From NCBI RefSeq assembly GCF_027744825.2, contig NC_071336.1, positions 23,458,501-23,522,500 on the forward strand: DNA of 64,000 nucleotides, written 5' to 3'. Both the position numbers and the translations under genes were made by a program. Under the pieces are notes generated by a model. The model saw nothing but the letters and a program-made list of their open reading frames with translations, did no database searches and had not been told where the DNA came from. Below are positions 14,535-24,705 of this stretch, in pieces. This stretch comes from Synchiropus splendidus (Eukaryota; Chordata; Actinopteri; Syngnathiformes; Callionymidae). Position 1 is the first letter of the stretch; the number at the start of each line of letters is the position of its first letter.

Positions 14535-14552
14535 GGCGGTCACGTGACCGCC
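14535..14552. promoter_or_regulatory. 18-bp palindrome with CLEAR-type E-box
   Basis: GGCGGTCACGTGACCGCC is exactly self-complementary. The central ten bases match the TFEB-type CLEAR motif GTCACGTGAC. The next flanking base on each side breaks the symmetry. Confidence 0.85.
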
Positions 14553-14596
14553 TGACGTACTGTCCTTGCTCCGTGCTGATGCAGGGGGGTTCCATC

Positions 14597-14611
14597 ATGG
14601 CGTCGATGCAG
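14597..14611 (+). CDS. ube2w: ube2w exon 1 (MASMQ)
   Basis: ATC-ATG-G context and donor GTAAGA at 14612. Only five codons are coded here. The rest of the exon is 5' UTR. Confidence 0.95.
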
Positions 14612-17600
14612 GTAAGAACACAATTGACATCGACAACAAGTTTTACGTTGGGTCGCGCCTTATGCCCCCTCTTAACCCAACAATTTCACCCCTTGTCTAT
14701 CGTCGGTCTCTTGTTTGTTCGAAGTAATCGTGGCATCTTCATAAAAGCGGTGACATTTACTCTAAACTCTGACGCGTCCAGCGCTAGCAACACTACTAGC
14801 TCATCTCCAGCAACGACACAAACCAGCTTCCTCGAGTCAAGTCGTTGAGACGAACGTCATGGCTTGAACAGAAACGCAGCGATTAACGCGTCTCACGTCG
14901 AAACTCTCTGGTTGTTCGAAGCGTTAAGACAGGTAACTACTGAAATTAAACTGTTCCGGTCATCTCAGGCTGAACAGGTGCATTACACGAATGCTAGCGG
15001 TCGAGTAAAGGTTTGTATTCAGCGACCAAAAATCACCTGCCACAATCGACAAATAAATGAGCCTCATATATTTTTACTCATGTAAACAGCGTAGCATGTG
15101 AATTGTCAGCAACTTGTGCGTGTTGTGTCGTTAGTGTTTGGTATCTTTCGAGTATGACGAAAAAGGTGAACGCGCTTCTATGTCAACTATGCTAGTAAGA
15201 AAGGCGCTATGAATATTTTAGTTGTTTCATTCCATGTCTAACCTGCTCTTAGACATTCATGAACCTTTATGCTTTCTTTAACAGAAAAGGTTACAAAAGG
15301 AATTATTAGCTCTGCAAAATGATCCACCCCCTGGAATGACGCTAAACGAAAAAAGTGTACAGAACACCATCACTCAGTAAGTATTCCGATGTTTTTAAAT
15401 GTCTTGATCTTTGTATGAAGCGTGATGCAGCTGGCATTGGAAAACAAACAAAATTCAATGTTTAGTTTGATAATGCATTATTCCAGAATTTCAGGGTTGT
15501 CTTTGTTCTTAAAAAGAAGCGTACTCATAGATAGTCTTGTGGCAGCTTCAAGGTTGCTTTCACTGGAATCATAGAGCAGGTTAGTTGGACGAGAACGAAA
15601 GCTGTTAAGATGGAGGACTGAGTTTCAGTGTTGACTTACAAGAGGGATTTGGGTCACTGATCTGAGTGTGGCCCCTCTACGGGGTGTCCCTAATGCAGTG
15701 TCACTAGTCATCCCAATGAAATATTGAAGCAGGAGTTGGGTTAGGATAACAAGGAATTGAGCTGCTTACATGGCCATGACTGTCCGGAACATTGTCTAAA
15801 GTGTTCCACTAATACCTTCTGTCTGGGTTTATTGCAACAAATGACAATCTGTTGCCTGATTTTGTGATAATTTTCGTGAAAATATTTCACAACATTCACT
15901 CAGATTGAGACAACTTTTAGTGGAATGACAAGTTTCACAACCTGTCTAACTGGCTACACAGTGTCTTTGTTTTTTTCAGTTTGGGCCGGTATGTCGGGGC
16001 GTGTCATTTTGTTTGAGATCAATTATGTCAAACGTGTCATGATTGGTCAGTGACTTTTGTTTTGGTTTCCTAGTTTCAAAAATATTACATGTGCTGCCCA
16101 AGTGTTCCATATCAATTGTTTTTTTCTTTTTTTTGTTCACTCAGAATGTCTTATCTATTCAGCTTCTTCTAAAATCTTGCATCACATATTTTTTATATTT
16201 CATAGTTAAAACTATTTTCAGATTTGTATTTTTTGCTTGGTTTAGACTTTAGGAACACCTATTTACCATTATTGAACTAATTACTTAATTATTAACTGAG
16301 TAATCTGTTGTTCACAGTGAATTTCCAGTGACCATTCCAGGGTAATATAAAGTCAACCTTCACAGGATAGAATAAATACTATGAATATAATGAATAATGA
16401 CTTATCGGCTGCTAATACACATATGAATATGTTTATTTATGGTAATATGTGTTCCCTAATCTGAAGAGCAACCTCTGAGACCTCTGATTTACATTATTTT
16501 AAATTAGACTGCCTTAATTCTTCCCAAAACGAGTGAAGTCAGTCTCTGTATGGTCTTTGATGATCCGCCAGAATGCCCATGATGTCCACTACTTTAGCTC
16601 TTGTCCAATGTAAGCGGACATTTGATCCATTGTTGCACAACCTTGATCTGACCATGACGGTGACTCAGTGGATAATATTCGCGTACAGAAAGGAGTTGCC
16701 TTCATTTATTTGAAAGAGAATACACTGCTGCAATGCAATGTCTTACCTGATGTCCCCTCCGCAAAACAAATGTGGCATTCATCAGCAAAATAATTATTAG
16801 CCATGCCAGTGTATGCTTGACCTCTGTCCAACTACACTGTGAGAAATATTTGCAATGATAAAGCAGCTTCTAACCTCAGAGTTAAAGAGCCATAATGAAT
16901 TTAAGAGACACTCATGTGTAGAAACTTGTGTGGTAAAACATACTGGGTTTGACAATTGCAAGTAAAACATGCCACTCTTGAGCTTTCATAGACACTCTTG
17001 CCATTTATGCTTGGAAGATAACTGACCTCACAGGATGACTCTGGTCCTCAGGCTGTGTTTACAAAAGCCACAAGGCCTTAAACCTTAACCTACATGTCTC
17101 CTTGCTCTTCTTTCTCCAAGGAAATTAGGTCAGTGAAGCACCCGTAAGTGCTCCTTTTGCGTCTTTTATGAGTCCTCCTTTCTTAAGTACATAATAAACC
17201 AACCGTCCACTATGCCTTTTTTAAAAAATTGAGCTAGGAAACTATGACTGGGAAATGTTCCAGGTGACAGCATAAGTCTGACAAAGGTCTCTGTTACCTA
17301 GTTGCACTTCTGTCACTCGGACCTGATTGGCATTATCGAATACACCCACCAGCATCTTCACTATTGCACAGCAGGGTAGCTCCAGTAGCGTATATAGATG
17401 GCTCTTGATCGATTCAGCTTCTAATTGCTACTAATCTGGTGTTATAACCTTGGAGAGCATTGAATTTCACTGGCTTGAATCAGTGAAAGCCTGAGGATAA
17501 AATCTGATCACTTACGTTGACAGTACAAGCTATTTATACTCTTATTTTGTGATATTTTATGTATGTTTGTGTATGTTTATTTAAGTTGTAAGACTAGATA

Positions 17601-19179
17601 AAACACTACAAAGTTAATTCTGATGAGTTACAGTTTCACCTGATTCCTATTTTGTTTGTACAGCTTACATTGAAAAAGAGATGGCATGTGATCCGTTCTT
17701 TTTTCATTATTTTAAGAGGTCTGGCTGGGTCAAGTCAGCCCTGTAGACACTGTGTAACGTGTTATCTCATTGTGAAAGATGGGTGTCTATTTGATAAGCG
17801 TTATTGTTGTTTTATAAGGTCTAACTCATTGTCAAACAATGCTTTAATATTGTATGTTATTTTAGGTGGATTGTCGACATGGAGGGAGCCCCTGGCACAC
17901 TGTATGAAGGAGAGAAATTTCAGCTGCTGTTCAAATTTAGTAGTCGATATCCCTTTGATTCCCCTCAGGTACGCCGTTCCGCTCTGTTTTCTTTCCAGTG
18001 TGACTCAAAATGTTATTCATTGTTTCAGACACAAAGGACAGGTTTAATTTACAGATAAAATGTTGATCTTGTGTGAAATTAATCAACCTGAATTTAATTT
18101 GATGGATTTTGTTTACAAAAGCAATACATCATATTCATATGCACGATTTTGCTTTATTATTCGCTTGTCATTAAAAGGCATGCTTGCTTTCTGTAATGCA
18201 TGTTGATGTTTGAAACATTTTTGAGATACTTTCCGTCCTGTTTTGTTTTTTTTTTGTTACAACAATGAGTCTTATCTTCTTGACATTGAGTCACACAAGG
18301 TCGTTGGCTGTCACAGTTTAAAGAGTCTTTGTTGGGAAGCTGATGTGCTGATAGAGATGTGCTACGAAAGCCGTGTTTAAATGGATTAGTTTTACTCAAC
18401 AATCTTATTTCACTCATCAGAAGCCTGCTCACCTTAAAATAGAATGTGAGCTGGTGTCAGGGGCAATTGGATGAGCTTTATAGCGGGTCAGCGGGTTCAC
18501 TTTTCCAGAGAGTCGTGATGAGGCACTTTTTTTTTTCTCCCAATGTCAGGTACAAGTTGTTTTAACATCGAATTTGAGAAACTTTTAAACATTTCAAACA
18601 AAGGAAATAATCAGTCATCCACATTAAACTTAAAACCAGATGGTACATCATGTTACTCACATTGATTCATGTGTTCCAGGTAATGTTCACAGGAGAGAAT
18701 ATACCAGTCCACCCTCACGTGTATAGCAACGGTCACATCTGTCTGTCTATCCTAACGGAAGATTGGTCGCCAGCTCTCTCAGTGCAATCTGTTTGTCTTA
18801 GCATTATTAGCATGTTGTCCAGCTGCAAAGAAAAGGTAAGGTGGCCCCTGTGAGAAACTGTCTTGACGTCGTGCTCAGAAGGCAATATGTTGATGTGGCT
18901 ACCTGTTGTGTTTGCAGAGACGACCGCCTGATAACTCTTTTTATGTAAGAACATGTAACAAAAATCCAAAGAAGACAAAATGGTGGTATCACGGTGAGTA
19001 CTCTGTTGTACAGATGTCAAAAGAAAGAATACGAGTTGATATTTGTGCCTTATTCAGAACGTCAGGAGTTATGTGGTATGAATATAATGTTGTCATAAGT
19101 TCTTGTGAGTGTGGTAGTAGTTATTGTGCATGATTCTTACATCTCTTTCTTTTTGTCTTCCACAGATGATACGTGCTAA
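14597..19179 (+). CDS. ube2w: Ubiquitin-conjugating enzyme E2 W, complete
   Basis: UBE2W is the E2 that attaches ubiquitin to the alpha-amino group of substrate N-termini, preferring disordered ends. It works with RING/U-box E3s such as CHIP. The coding sequence joins 14597-14611, 15285-15376, 17866-17968, 18680-18835, 18918-18993 and 19166-19179. It gives 151 codons, the human length. The UBC fold spans nearly the whole protein. The catalytic cysteine is residue 91 in NGHICLSIL. The usual HPN triad is HPH (81-83), the family's known oddity. The C-terminus is KTKWWYHDDTC, the flexible tail that distinguishes UBE2W. All introns are GT/AG with continuous frame. The start encodes MASMQ, as in the common human isoform. 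It is nearly identical to human from memory, so the identity is secure. The promoter suggests broad expression with possible CREB/ATF and TFEB-type control (inferred). Confidence 0.98.
14612..15284 (+). other. ube2w intron 1
   Basis: 673 bp. CpG-rich in its first 300 bases, a continuation of the promoter CpG region. A TGACG-type half-site (ACGTCA) lies near 14852. The 112- and 73-codon ORFs here have no homology that I recognise. Confidence 0.75.
15285..15376 (+). CDS. ube2w: ube2w exon 2
   Basis: Residues 6-35 ([20 protein letters not shown] onward) and two bases of Gln36. This is helix 1 of the UBC fold, the E1/E3-facing surface. Donor GTAAGT. Confidence 0.97.
15377..17865 (+). other. ube2w intron 2
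   Basis: 2489 bp, AT-rich. No gene, transposon end or strong structure was seen. Confidence 0.8.
17866..17968 (+). CDS. ube2w: ube2w exon 3
   Basis: Completes Gln36 and encodes residues 37-70 ([19 protein letters not shown] onward to YPFDSPQ), the central beta strands. Acceptor TTTTAG, donor GTACGC. Confidence 0.97.
17969..18679 (+). other. ube2w intron 3
   Basis: 711 bp, GT..AG. A 91-codon minus-strand ORF at 18157-18432 has no recognisable family. Confidence 0.8.
18680..18835 (+). CDS. ube2w: ube2w exon 4 (catalytic)
   Basis: Residues 71-122 in phase 0. Contains HPH 81-83 and catalytic Cys91 (codon 18740-18742), then [11 protein letters not shown] and the helix ending SCKEK. Confidence 0.98.
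18918..18993 (+). CDS. ube2w: ube2w exon 5
   Basis: Encodes [20 protein letters not shown] then KWWYH and the first base of Asp148. The intron before it is only 82 bp. Confidence 0.97.
19166..19179 (+). CDS. ube2w: ube2w exon 6 (last four residues, stop)
   Basis: Completes Asp148 and adds D-T-C-stop (TAA 19177-19179). The acceptor is TTCCACAG. It is a tiny coding end followed by a long 3' UTR. Confidence 0.95.
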
Positions 19180-19532
19180 TGTACAAACTTTGTTATAACT
19201 GTAGAGGAAAGAAGTCCTACTGACCTACGTAAAGCACTTTTTAATCATTCAGTCTCTGACCTTTGACTGGAACAATGGACACCATGCGCTGGAGGCTCTT
19301 GACCGCAGTAGCCCCCTGGGACAGTTGGATGCATGTTTTAGTCTAACTCCAAGAACGAATATATTGAAACATTTGAATGCATCCAAGATGGATCATCTTT
19401 GGGGCAGGATGCTAATGTTGTGGCAAACGGGCAGGGTGGATTTGTAGTTGTTATGTTTCCTGTTTCAAGATTACTATTGTTTTGTTTTGTTTTTTTTTGC
19501 GTGCGGCTGCATTTTAGGTCCTTGTGTTGTGC

Positions 19533-19538
19533 AATAAA
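19533..19538 (+). terminator. Proximal poly(A) signal, ube2w
   Basis: Canonical AATAAA about 350 bases after the stop. Confidence 0.6.
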
Positions 19539-20088
19539 ATCCCATGGATGCATGCCTGGGCCTACACAGAAATCCAAATCGAATCCATGTCTGGAACGGG
19601 TCGGACCACTATGACCCGGAGTCAATGCCTCGTCTACTCTTTTTTTTAATTTTTTTTTTTTAAGCATTCTTATTGTATGCACTGTGAAGGTTAAGCTCAA
19701 AGCACTATTACACAATTATTTTCATCTGGAGACCTGTCTTCACTGTTGCAAGGTTTTAGTTGAACATTTTATCAAGAGGTTACATAATTGTCGCTTCATC
19801 TTCCAACTTGAGACCACAGTACTGCCTGTTTTTGAGTGGAATGTTGATGGGAATCGAACAGTTAGCGTGGTGAATATGTCTTCTCGTGACACTGATGTGC
19901 GGTGGCCTCTCTTCCATTGAAAGAATGTCTGCTGGAGGGCAGGGTCACATATACTTTATTTTTATGAGAGTTCTTTTCTATTTCATGCTTTAATATATGC
20001 TTCTATAAAGTTGGACTTTTTTTTATGTCTTGGGTTTTTGGTGCAGTTTTTTTTTCAACCGTCAAAATGGTTGCTGGGTTAGTATGTT

Positions 20089-20090
20089 TA

Positions 20091-20112
<22 letters not shown>
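20089..20112. repeat. (TA)12 microsatellite plus T run
   Basis: Uninterrupted TA units followed by about 13 T, inside the inferred long ube2w 3' UTR. Confidence 0.95.
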
Positions 20113-20121
<9 letters not shown>

Positions 20122-21113
20122 TTTTTCCTTTTGCTATTTAAACTTCCTCAACAAATGACAGTCATTTTGCATTCACATTTTTTTTTTATTCCCCTGGTCA
20201 GAGTTTTGGCTCAGGTACTTTTCGATAAAGTGATCACCTCTGAAAGGAACCCTATCAAATATTTAACTATATTTTCACCAAAAAGACTGTTACGTTGTTG
20301 AATGCTAACATGTCTACTATTATTGTAAATAATTATTTTAAGGAAATTGTAAAAGACATTAGCAGGTGTGTTTACTTTGTCACAGGATGATGATAGGAGT
20401 GCTTTTATTTGTTGGACGTTTGTCTGCATCTTTGGCTTATTACTACTGTTGCGTCAAAAATTTTAGTGATGTGGGTGTGCATGCAAGTTTGGACCCACTA
20501 GCTTTCCTTATTGGCATTAGTTATTGTTACAGCTATAACTCTCCATCAATGTGTGATGGTTGATGGGACTGATATAACACCTCAAGTCCTGTCAGTGGCC
20601 ATGTTATTACTTCATTCCAAAAGTGAAATTCATCACTCTCTGGTAAACGATACTTGAACTTCACATCTTTGGTTGCTTTTCCAGACTTATTGTTTCGTAT
20701 CAACATGAGTGAATGTGCGAATACTAGTACTGTAGAGGAGACAACCACAGCACACTGATAATTCAATGATGTATAAAAGACTTTGACTATATATTAACCA
20801 ACAAATGAAGCCCAATTGCTATGCTGGCTGCTGAGAAACAAATATAATTGTGACTGTGGATGCAGCCCAGACGTCGGAGTAGTTGGTAGAGGTCTGCAGA
20901 ACGTCCAGGCTAAATTATTATAATTTGGGAAATCTATTGCTTTTCTGTCTTTTCTTCCTTTGTCACACCCTCCTTTTCCAATGTGGTTTAAAATCTTAGT
21001 TTGAAAGTTGATGCGAGTGACCAAGTCTGAGGGTGAAATTATTTATATTTAAACTTTTGTTTTGAGATGTGCAAGCTCCATGTTATAGGTGCCTGTTCAT
21101 TGTCACAATCAAT

Positions 21114-21119
21114 AATAAA
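21114..21119 (+). terminator. Distal poly(A) signal, ube2w
   Basis: Canonical AATAAA. A second one follows at 21411-21416. Confidence 0.45.
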
Positions 21120-21430
21120 GGCAAAGATTCACTTTTATTCAATGTATTTGTACTTTTTCTGTGGAGACTGAATGTGAGACGTTCAATATCATGGTGATAT
21201 ATTTTTGTGTATTATTCTGCTGACCATTTCTTAAATAATTTTGTCATGCTTTTACTCGTCCTTATCACTATCCTCTGCTCTGTTGCAAGACTGGATTATC
21301 TTTTTCTAGGACTCTGATTTAGGTTTTTATTGTTTGCTGCTTATTTCATAGTGAAGATAATGAAAACGGTTCAGGCTACTATGTTGCACTGAAAGCAAAT
21401 ACTTGAGTGCAATAAATTTTAACTTGTTTA

Positions 21431-22140
21431 TTGCGATTATAATCACGTGGGCACCATCTATCTCATCGTCATCAATAATATGTTATATACTACGAATGAA
21501 ATTAGTTTATTAACGTATTACATTGATTATAAATATATATACAATGAGCCGCTCTGTTTATGAACTTAATTGTGAAGTGTCCCTTTGGTATTATCGTTTG
21601 CTTTTTAACGCAGTTATACTTTTTCTTTACTTTTTTTTTATTATCACGGGTGTAAATTAATCCTGTATTTTAAACTAAAAACAATAAAATACTTCTTTTT
21701 TCGGACATGAAAAATGTCGACCCGGACCGAACCATCGTATGACAACTCGGGGGTCGTCAATTCATTCTACAAACTCTAAAATATTGCTAGTGTCTTAGAC
21801 ATATAAGTCTATTGAGTTTCAATTTAGAAACATGCATGACTTCTGGTTGTTATTCAGCATATAACGAAAATCCACAAGCTAGCTGGGTTAGTTTTTTTCG
21901 CTTGCATCGGCGAATTATTTGGTCTCTTCCCACTTCCATCCAGTTCTCTTTAGTGTTTGCCAATGTTGGTGGTGTAACTGGGGTCTGGCCCTGGACAAAG
22001 GTAAAAATATTCCCTAAAATACCACCCAGTGTGGTGCCATGTAGCCTCTGGTTTAGTTGCTTCTCTGTATTCCTCGTATTCGGCGTGAAAAAGGGGCAGA
22101 CTTGCGTGGATGCGGTGCGGATGCTAGCTTGAGGGGTATT
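21431..22140. other. Spacer between ube2w and stau2
   Basis: About 0.7 kb, AT-rich on the left and more CpG-containing on the right. Apart from the antisense ORF nothing was recognised. Confidence 0.5.
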
Positions 22141-22155
22141 CGGCCGATCTGCCAT
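21850..22155 (-). CDS. Uncharacterised 101-codon ORF, antisense, divergent to stau2
   Basis: An open frame on the minus strand starts at an ATG (22155) in a strong context (ATC-ATG-G) and ends at TAA (21850-21852). The predicted product begins MADRPNTPQASIRTASTQVC. It has a middle segment rich in Gly/Thr (HGTTLGGILGNIFTF) and a basic patch RRCKRKKL near the end. I recognise no family, signal peptide or convincing membrane helix. It points away from stau2 and starts about 200 bases from the likely stau2 first exon, so it could be a divergent promoter transcript (the human locus has an antisense RNA, STAU2-AS1). It could equally be the first exon of a spliced gene, or chance: ORFs of this length are expected by chance in 64 kb. 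Confidence 0.2.
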   Translation of the reverse strand: MADRPNTPQASIRTASTQVCPFFTPNTRNTEKQLNQRLHGTTLGGILGNIFTFVQGQTPVTPPTLANTKENWMEVGRDQIIRRCKRKKLTQLACGFSLYAE

Positions 22156-22369
22156 GATGAGCTTTAAAGCAGTACAAGTATCGCAACACCGGCTGCCTAA
22201 CCAAGATAATAGCAATAAACCTGAACTCGTTTTAGCCCCTGTGCATGCTTGTGTGCTCTCTTGCTTTGTTTTGACGAGCTGACATTTGCAGCGTAACGCC
22301 GTTTTGTTGGTTCGTAAAATGTTAGCTCCCAGCTAAAGACTACTGTATACAGGCGCAGCTCAGACCCAG
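22140..22369 (+). promoter_or_regulatory. stau2: stau2 promoter and likely noncoding exon 1
   Basis: A CpG-containing segment ends in a plausible donor CCCAG|GTACGA at 22369/22370, which would join to the acceptor at 24497 ahead of the start codon. No TATA box or clear initiator was identified. The exact first exon is inferred, and other upstream exons are possible. Confidence 0.35.
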
Positions 22370-24497
22370 GTACGAAGGTTTACATGCCAACAAATGTTCT
22401 CTTTGCTTCATTGCTGTGCTGCCTTCATGCTGGACATTATTTAAATTAGAAGAGGATAGCTGTGCTTTTAAGGTTGGGATCAGTCGGTGGTGGTGTAGCC
22501 CAAATTTAGTCATTTGTGACCCCGTGTTCCAGTAATACATTGAAGCCATCGACCATTTAACCCCTGCACAGCGCCACAAAACGCCTCACCTCTCTGTCAG
22601 ATTTGTCCCCAAAGATATAGCTGCATTTGTTTGTATTAGCTCGCAGGCATATTCCTTATCCGTCATTGTCCGTAGTTGGAACTGGTGAGCTTTTTCCTCA
22701 AGTATACCGAAGACAAGAGTACTTCTTGTACTCTTTGAGTTAAATCATTAGAATTGCATTTCTTAAGAGAACAATAATATTAAAATTACATTATAATAAT
22801 AATAAATTACTAAGTCTTTCTGCTGCAACTCGTCATGTAAAAAGACGATCCCAGTGGACATGGGTCGAAATAGCGTCCTAGAATAATAACATTGTGATTA
22901 ACCTACTGGTATTCGGTTATGCATGTGCTGACATGCTATGGATTTGCTCCTGCTATTTATAGTGCTGACAGAAATCATGCATATTCTCTGATAGACAGAC
23001 AGACGTGGCATCATATACTCTGCAGTTATCCCAGGTGACTGAGTCACATTGGTGGACCTGTCAACACTGTAGGTTCTATCACTGGAAGTGAGTTGTAGGT
23101 GGTTGGAGTTTAACCTTCTTCAATTAAAAGTTTTGAAAAGCATTGTTGGCAATGGATGGGGTCAGTGGGGGCACCTTGATTTTCGATGGGCCTTGTCATG
23201 TTTTAGTCAAGCACAGCGATGTACAGTGTTTTGTTTGCTACAGTAGCTGATGGTTTTCCTCAAACATAAACTGACTAATATTTGTCTTCTGTAGTACAAA
23301 AACATTTAAACTGTGACTCTTTAAATACTTACCACCTTTGTGAGGATAGTCTTAAATTAGTTGTTTATCTGAAACTTCTGCGAGATATCTATTTTACAAG
23401 ATTACTAATTCAATGTATTTCAAAAATAAGTTTTTGTGTGAGGTCCCTATTGTGTATAAAATATTAATACACGATCATAACCACCAAACGATGTGTATGC
23501 TGAGATAAAGGCAGCCTTTGAAGAACTGCACTTCATGTATTTTTCACTGAAAAATAGTTGGTAATGACAACTAGCTGGATGTTGCGAGCAGTGGATTTAA
23601 ACCAATAGATTTAAATGATTATTTTACAAATAAATTCTATCCTAAACCCCAGCCTTTAAGAGCTAATGTTCTCTTTGTAACCTGACATAGCCATATGGAC
23701 AAAAGTCTTGCTGTTCATGTTGGAAATATTGATTTCCTGATATCATATAACTGTGACTTTGAAAACTGTGTTTCTTTGAAAATAAATAAATATTACCAAC
23801 AACAAAGTGGGATGCCACTGGTTGGCTTTAGCTGTTTATTACGTTGGTTTCTCATAGCAGTACGTTAAATTACCAGCGCAAAACATTTTGCAAAACAAAG
23901 GTTTGTGGAGCTTATAAGCAGGACGTGAAAAATTTAGATTTTATTCTCGATATGGACATGATTTAAATACATTGTTGATTTTGCAGCGTTAATGTTTTGG
24001 TGGTTCATATCGTTCCGATTATGATACATCTTGAAGCCTTACTTTGTTCTTTTGGTTTCCTCTCACGTAAAGTGATTTACTATGTGTTTTCATGTGACCT
24101 CTGATGAAACGGTTTCTATCCTCATTGTAAACTTTGATATTTAACTTGAAACATTCTATTTATAATGACATCCTTCCACCAATTCAGAATTGGACAAATC
24201 ACAGAGATCTATTTCATTTCCTTATGCATCTTCCTGATCACTGAAAGTCATGCACTTAATGGTCAAACATTTATGAGGCTAGACAGGATTCCCTGCCTCA
24301 TTCCAGGCTGCTCGGCAACAGTAACATGAGCGAGGAGCTCCATAATAAAGCGCCATTGTCTCATTGTGTTGGCACTTGGTTTATCAGAATTATAGACAGG
24401 CCTTCAGGCTGCTCAAAGAGGCTTTGCTCTCACAAAGGTGACCCTCTGAGATAGATTTTTGTTTCCTTCACTTGATACATTTTTGTTATGCTTACAG
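22370..24497 (+). other. stau2 intron 1 (inferred)
   Basis: About 2.1 kb of AT-rich sequence between the presumed noncoding exon and the first coding exon. No further feature was seen. Confidence 0.45.
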
Positions 24498-24705
24498 GTT
24501 TAGAACATGGCTCAAGTGAAAGTACAGGCGTCAGCACCCCTGGCTGGTCCTGGCCTCTCCACCAGTGTTTCCGTCACGGCCATGTCCAGCCCTGGCTCCC
24601 TGAGTCTGCAGCCCTCTGTCAACGGCACAGCCGTGGCCCCCACACCTGCCTGCCCTGCTCCAGCAGTCGGATATGGGGAGACCCCTGTGCCACCTTCTCC
24701 ACCAG
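24498..24705 (+). CDS. stau2: stau2 first coding exon: N-terminal extension
   Basis: Acceptor CTTACAG. An in-frame TAG at 24501 lies two codons before ATG 24507, fixing the start. It encodes 66 residues beginning [20 protein letters not shown], low-complexity and Pro/Ser/Ala-rich. The donor GTCAAC at 24706 is weak, but the split Gly codon joins cleanly to the next exon. The beginning resembles the STAU1 N-terminus (MSQVQVQ...). Confidence 0.8.

Larger units (their letters stand above)
14240..14596 (+). promoter_or_regulatory. ube2w: ube2w promoter and 5' UTR with CRE cluster and CACGTG palindrome
   Basis: Two perfect palindromic CRE sites (TGACGTCA) lie at 14249-14256 and 14352-14359. A near-CRE TGACGTCG starts at 14498 and a TGACGT half-site at 14553. 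An 18-bp perfect palindrome GGCGGTCACGTGACCGCC is at 14535-14552. It contains GTCACGTGAC, the CLEAR/E-box consensus bound by TFEB, MITF and USF. Its right end lies 44 bases before the start codon, so it is in the core promoter or early 5' UTR. CpG density is raised here. Factor binding is inferred from motifs only. Confidence 0.65.
19180..21430 (+). other. ube2w: ube2w 3' UTR with several poly(A) signals
   Basis: The proximal AATAAA at 19533-19538 gives a UTR of about 370 bases. Distal AATAAA hexamers at 21114-21119 and 21411-21416 would give 1.9-2.2 kb forms. Between them lie T-rich runs and a (TA)12 repeat at 20089-20112 followed by a T run. There is no coding evidence in this interval. Use of the distal sites is inferred. 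Confidence 0.6.
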
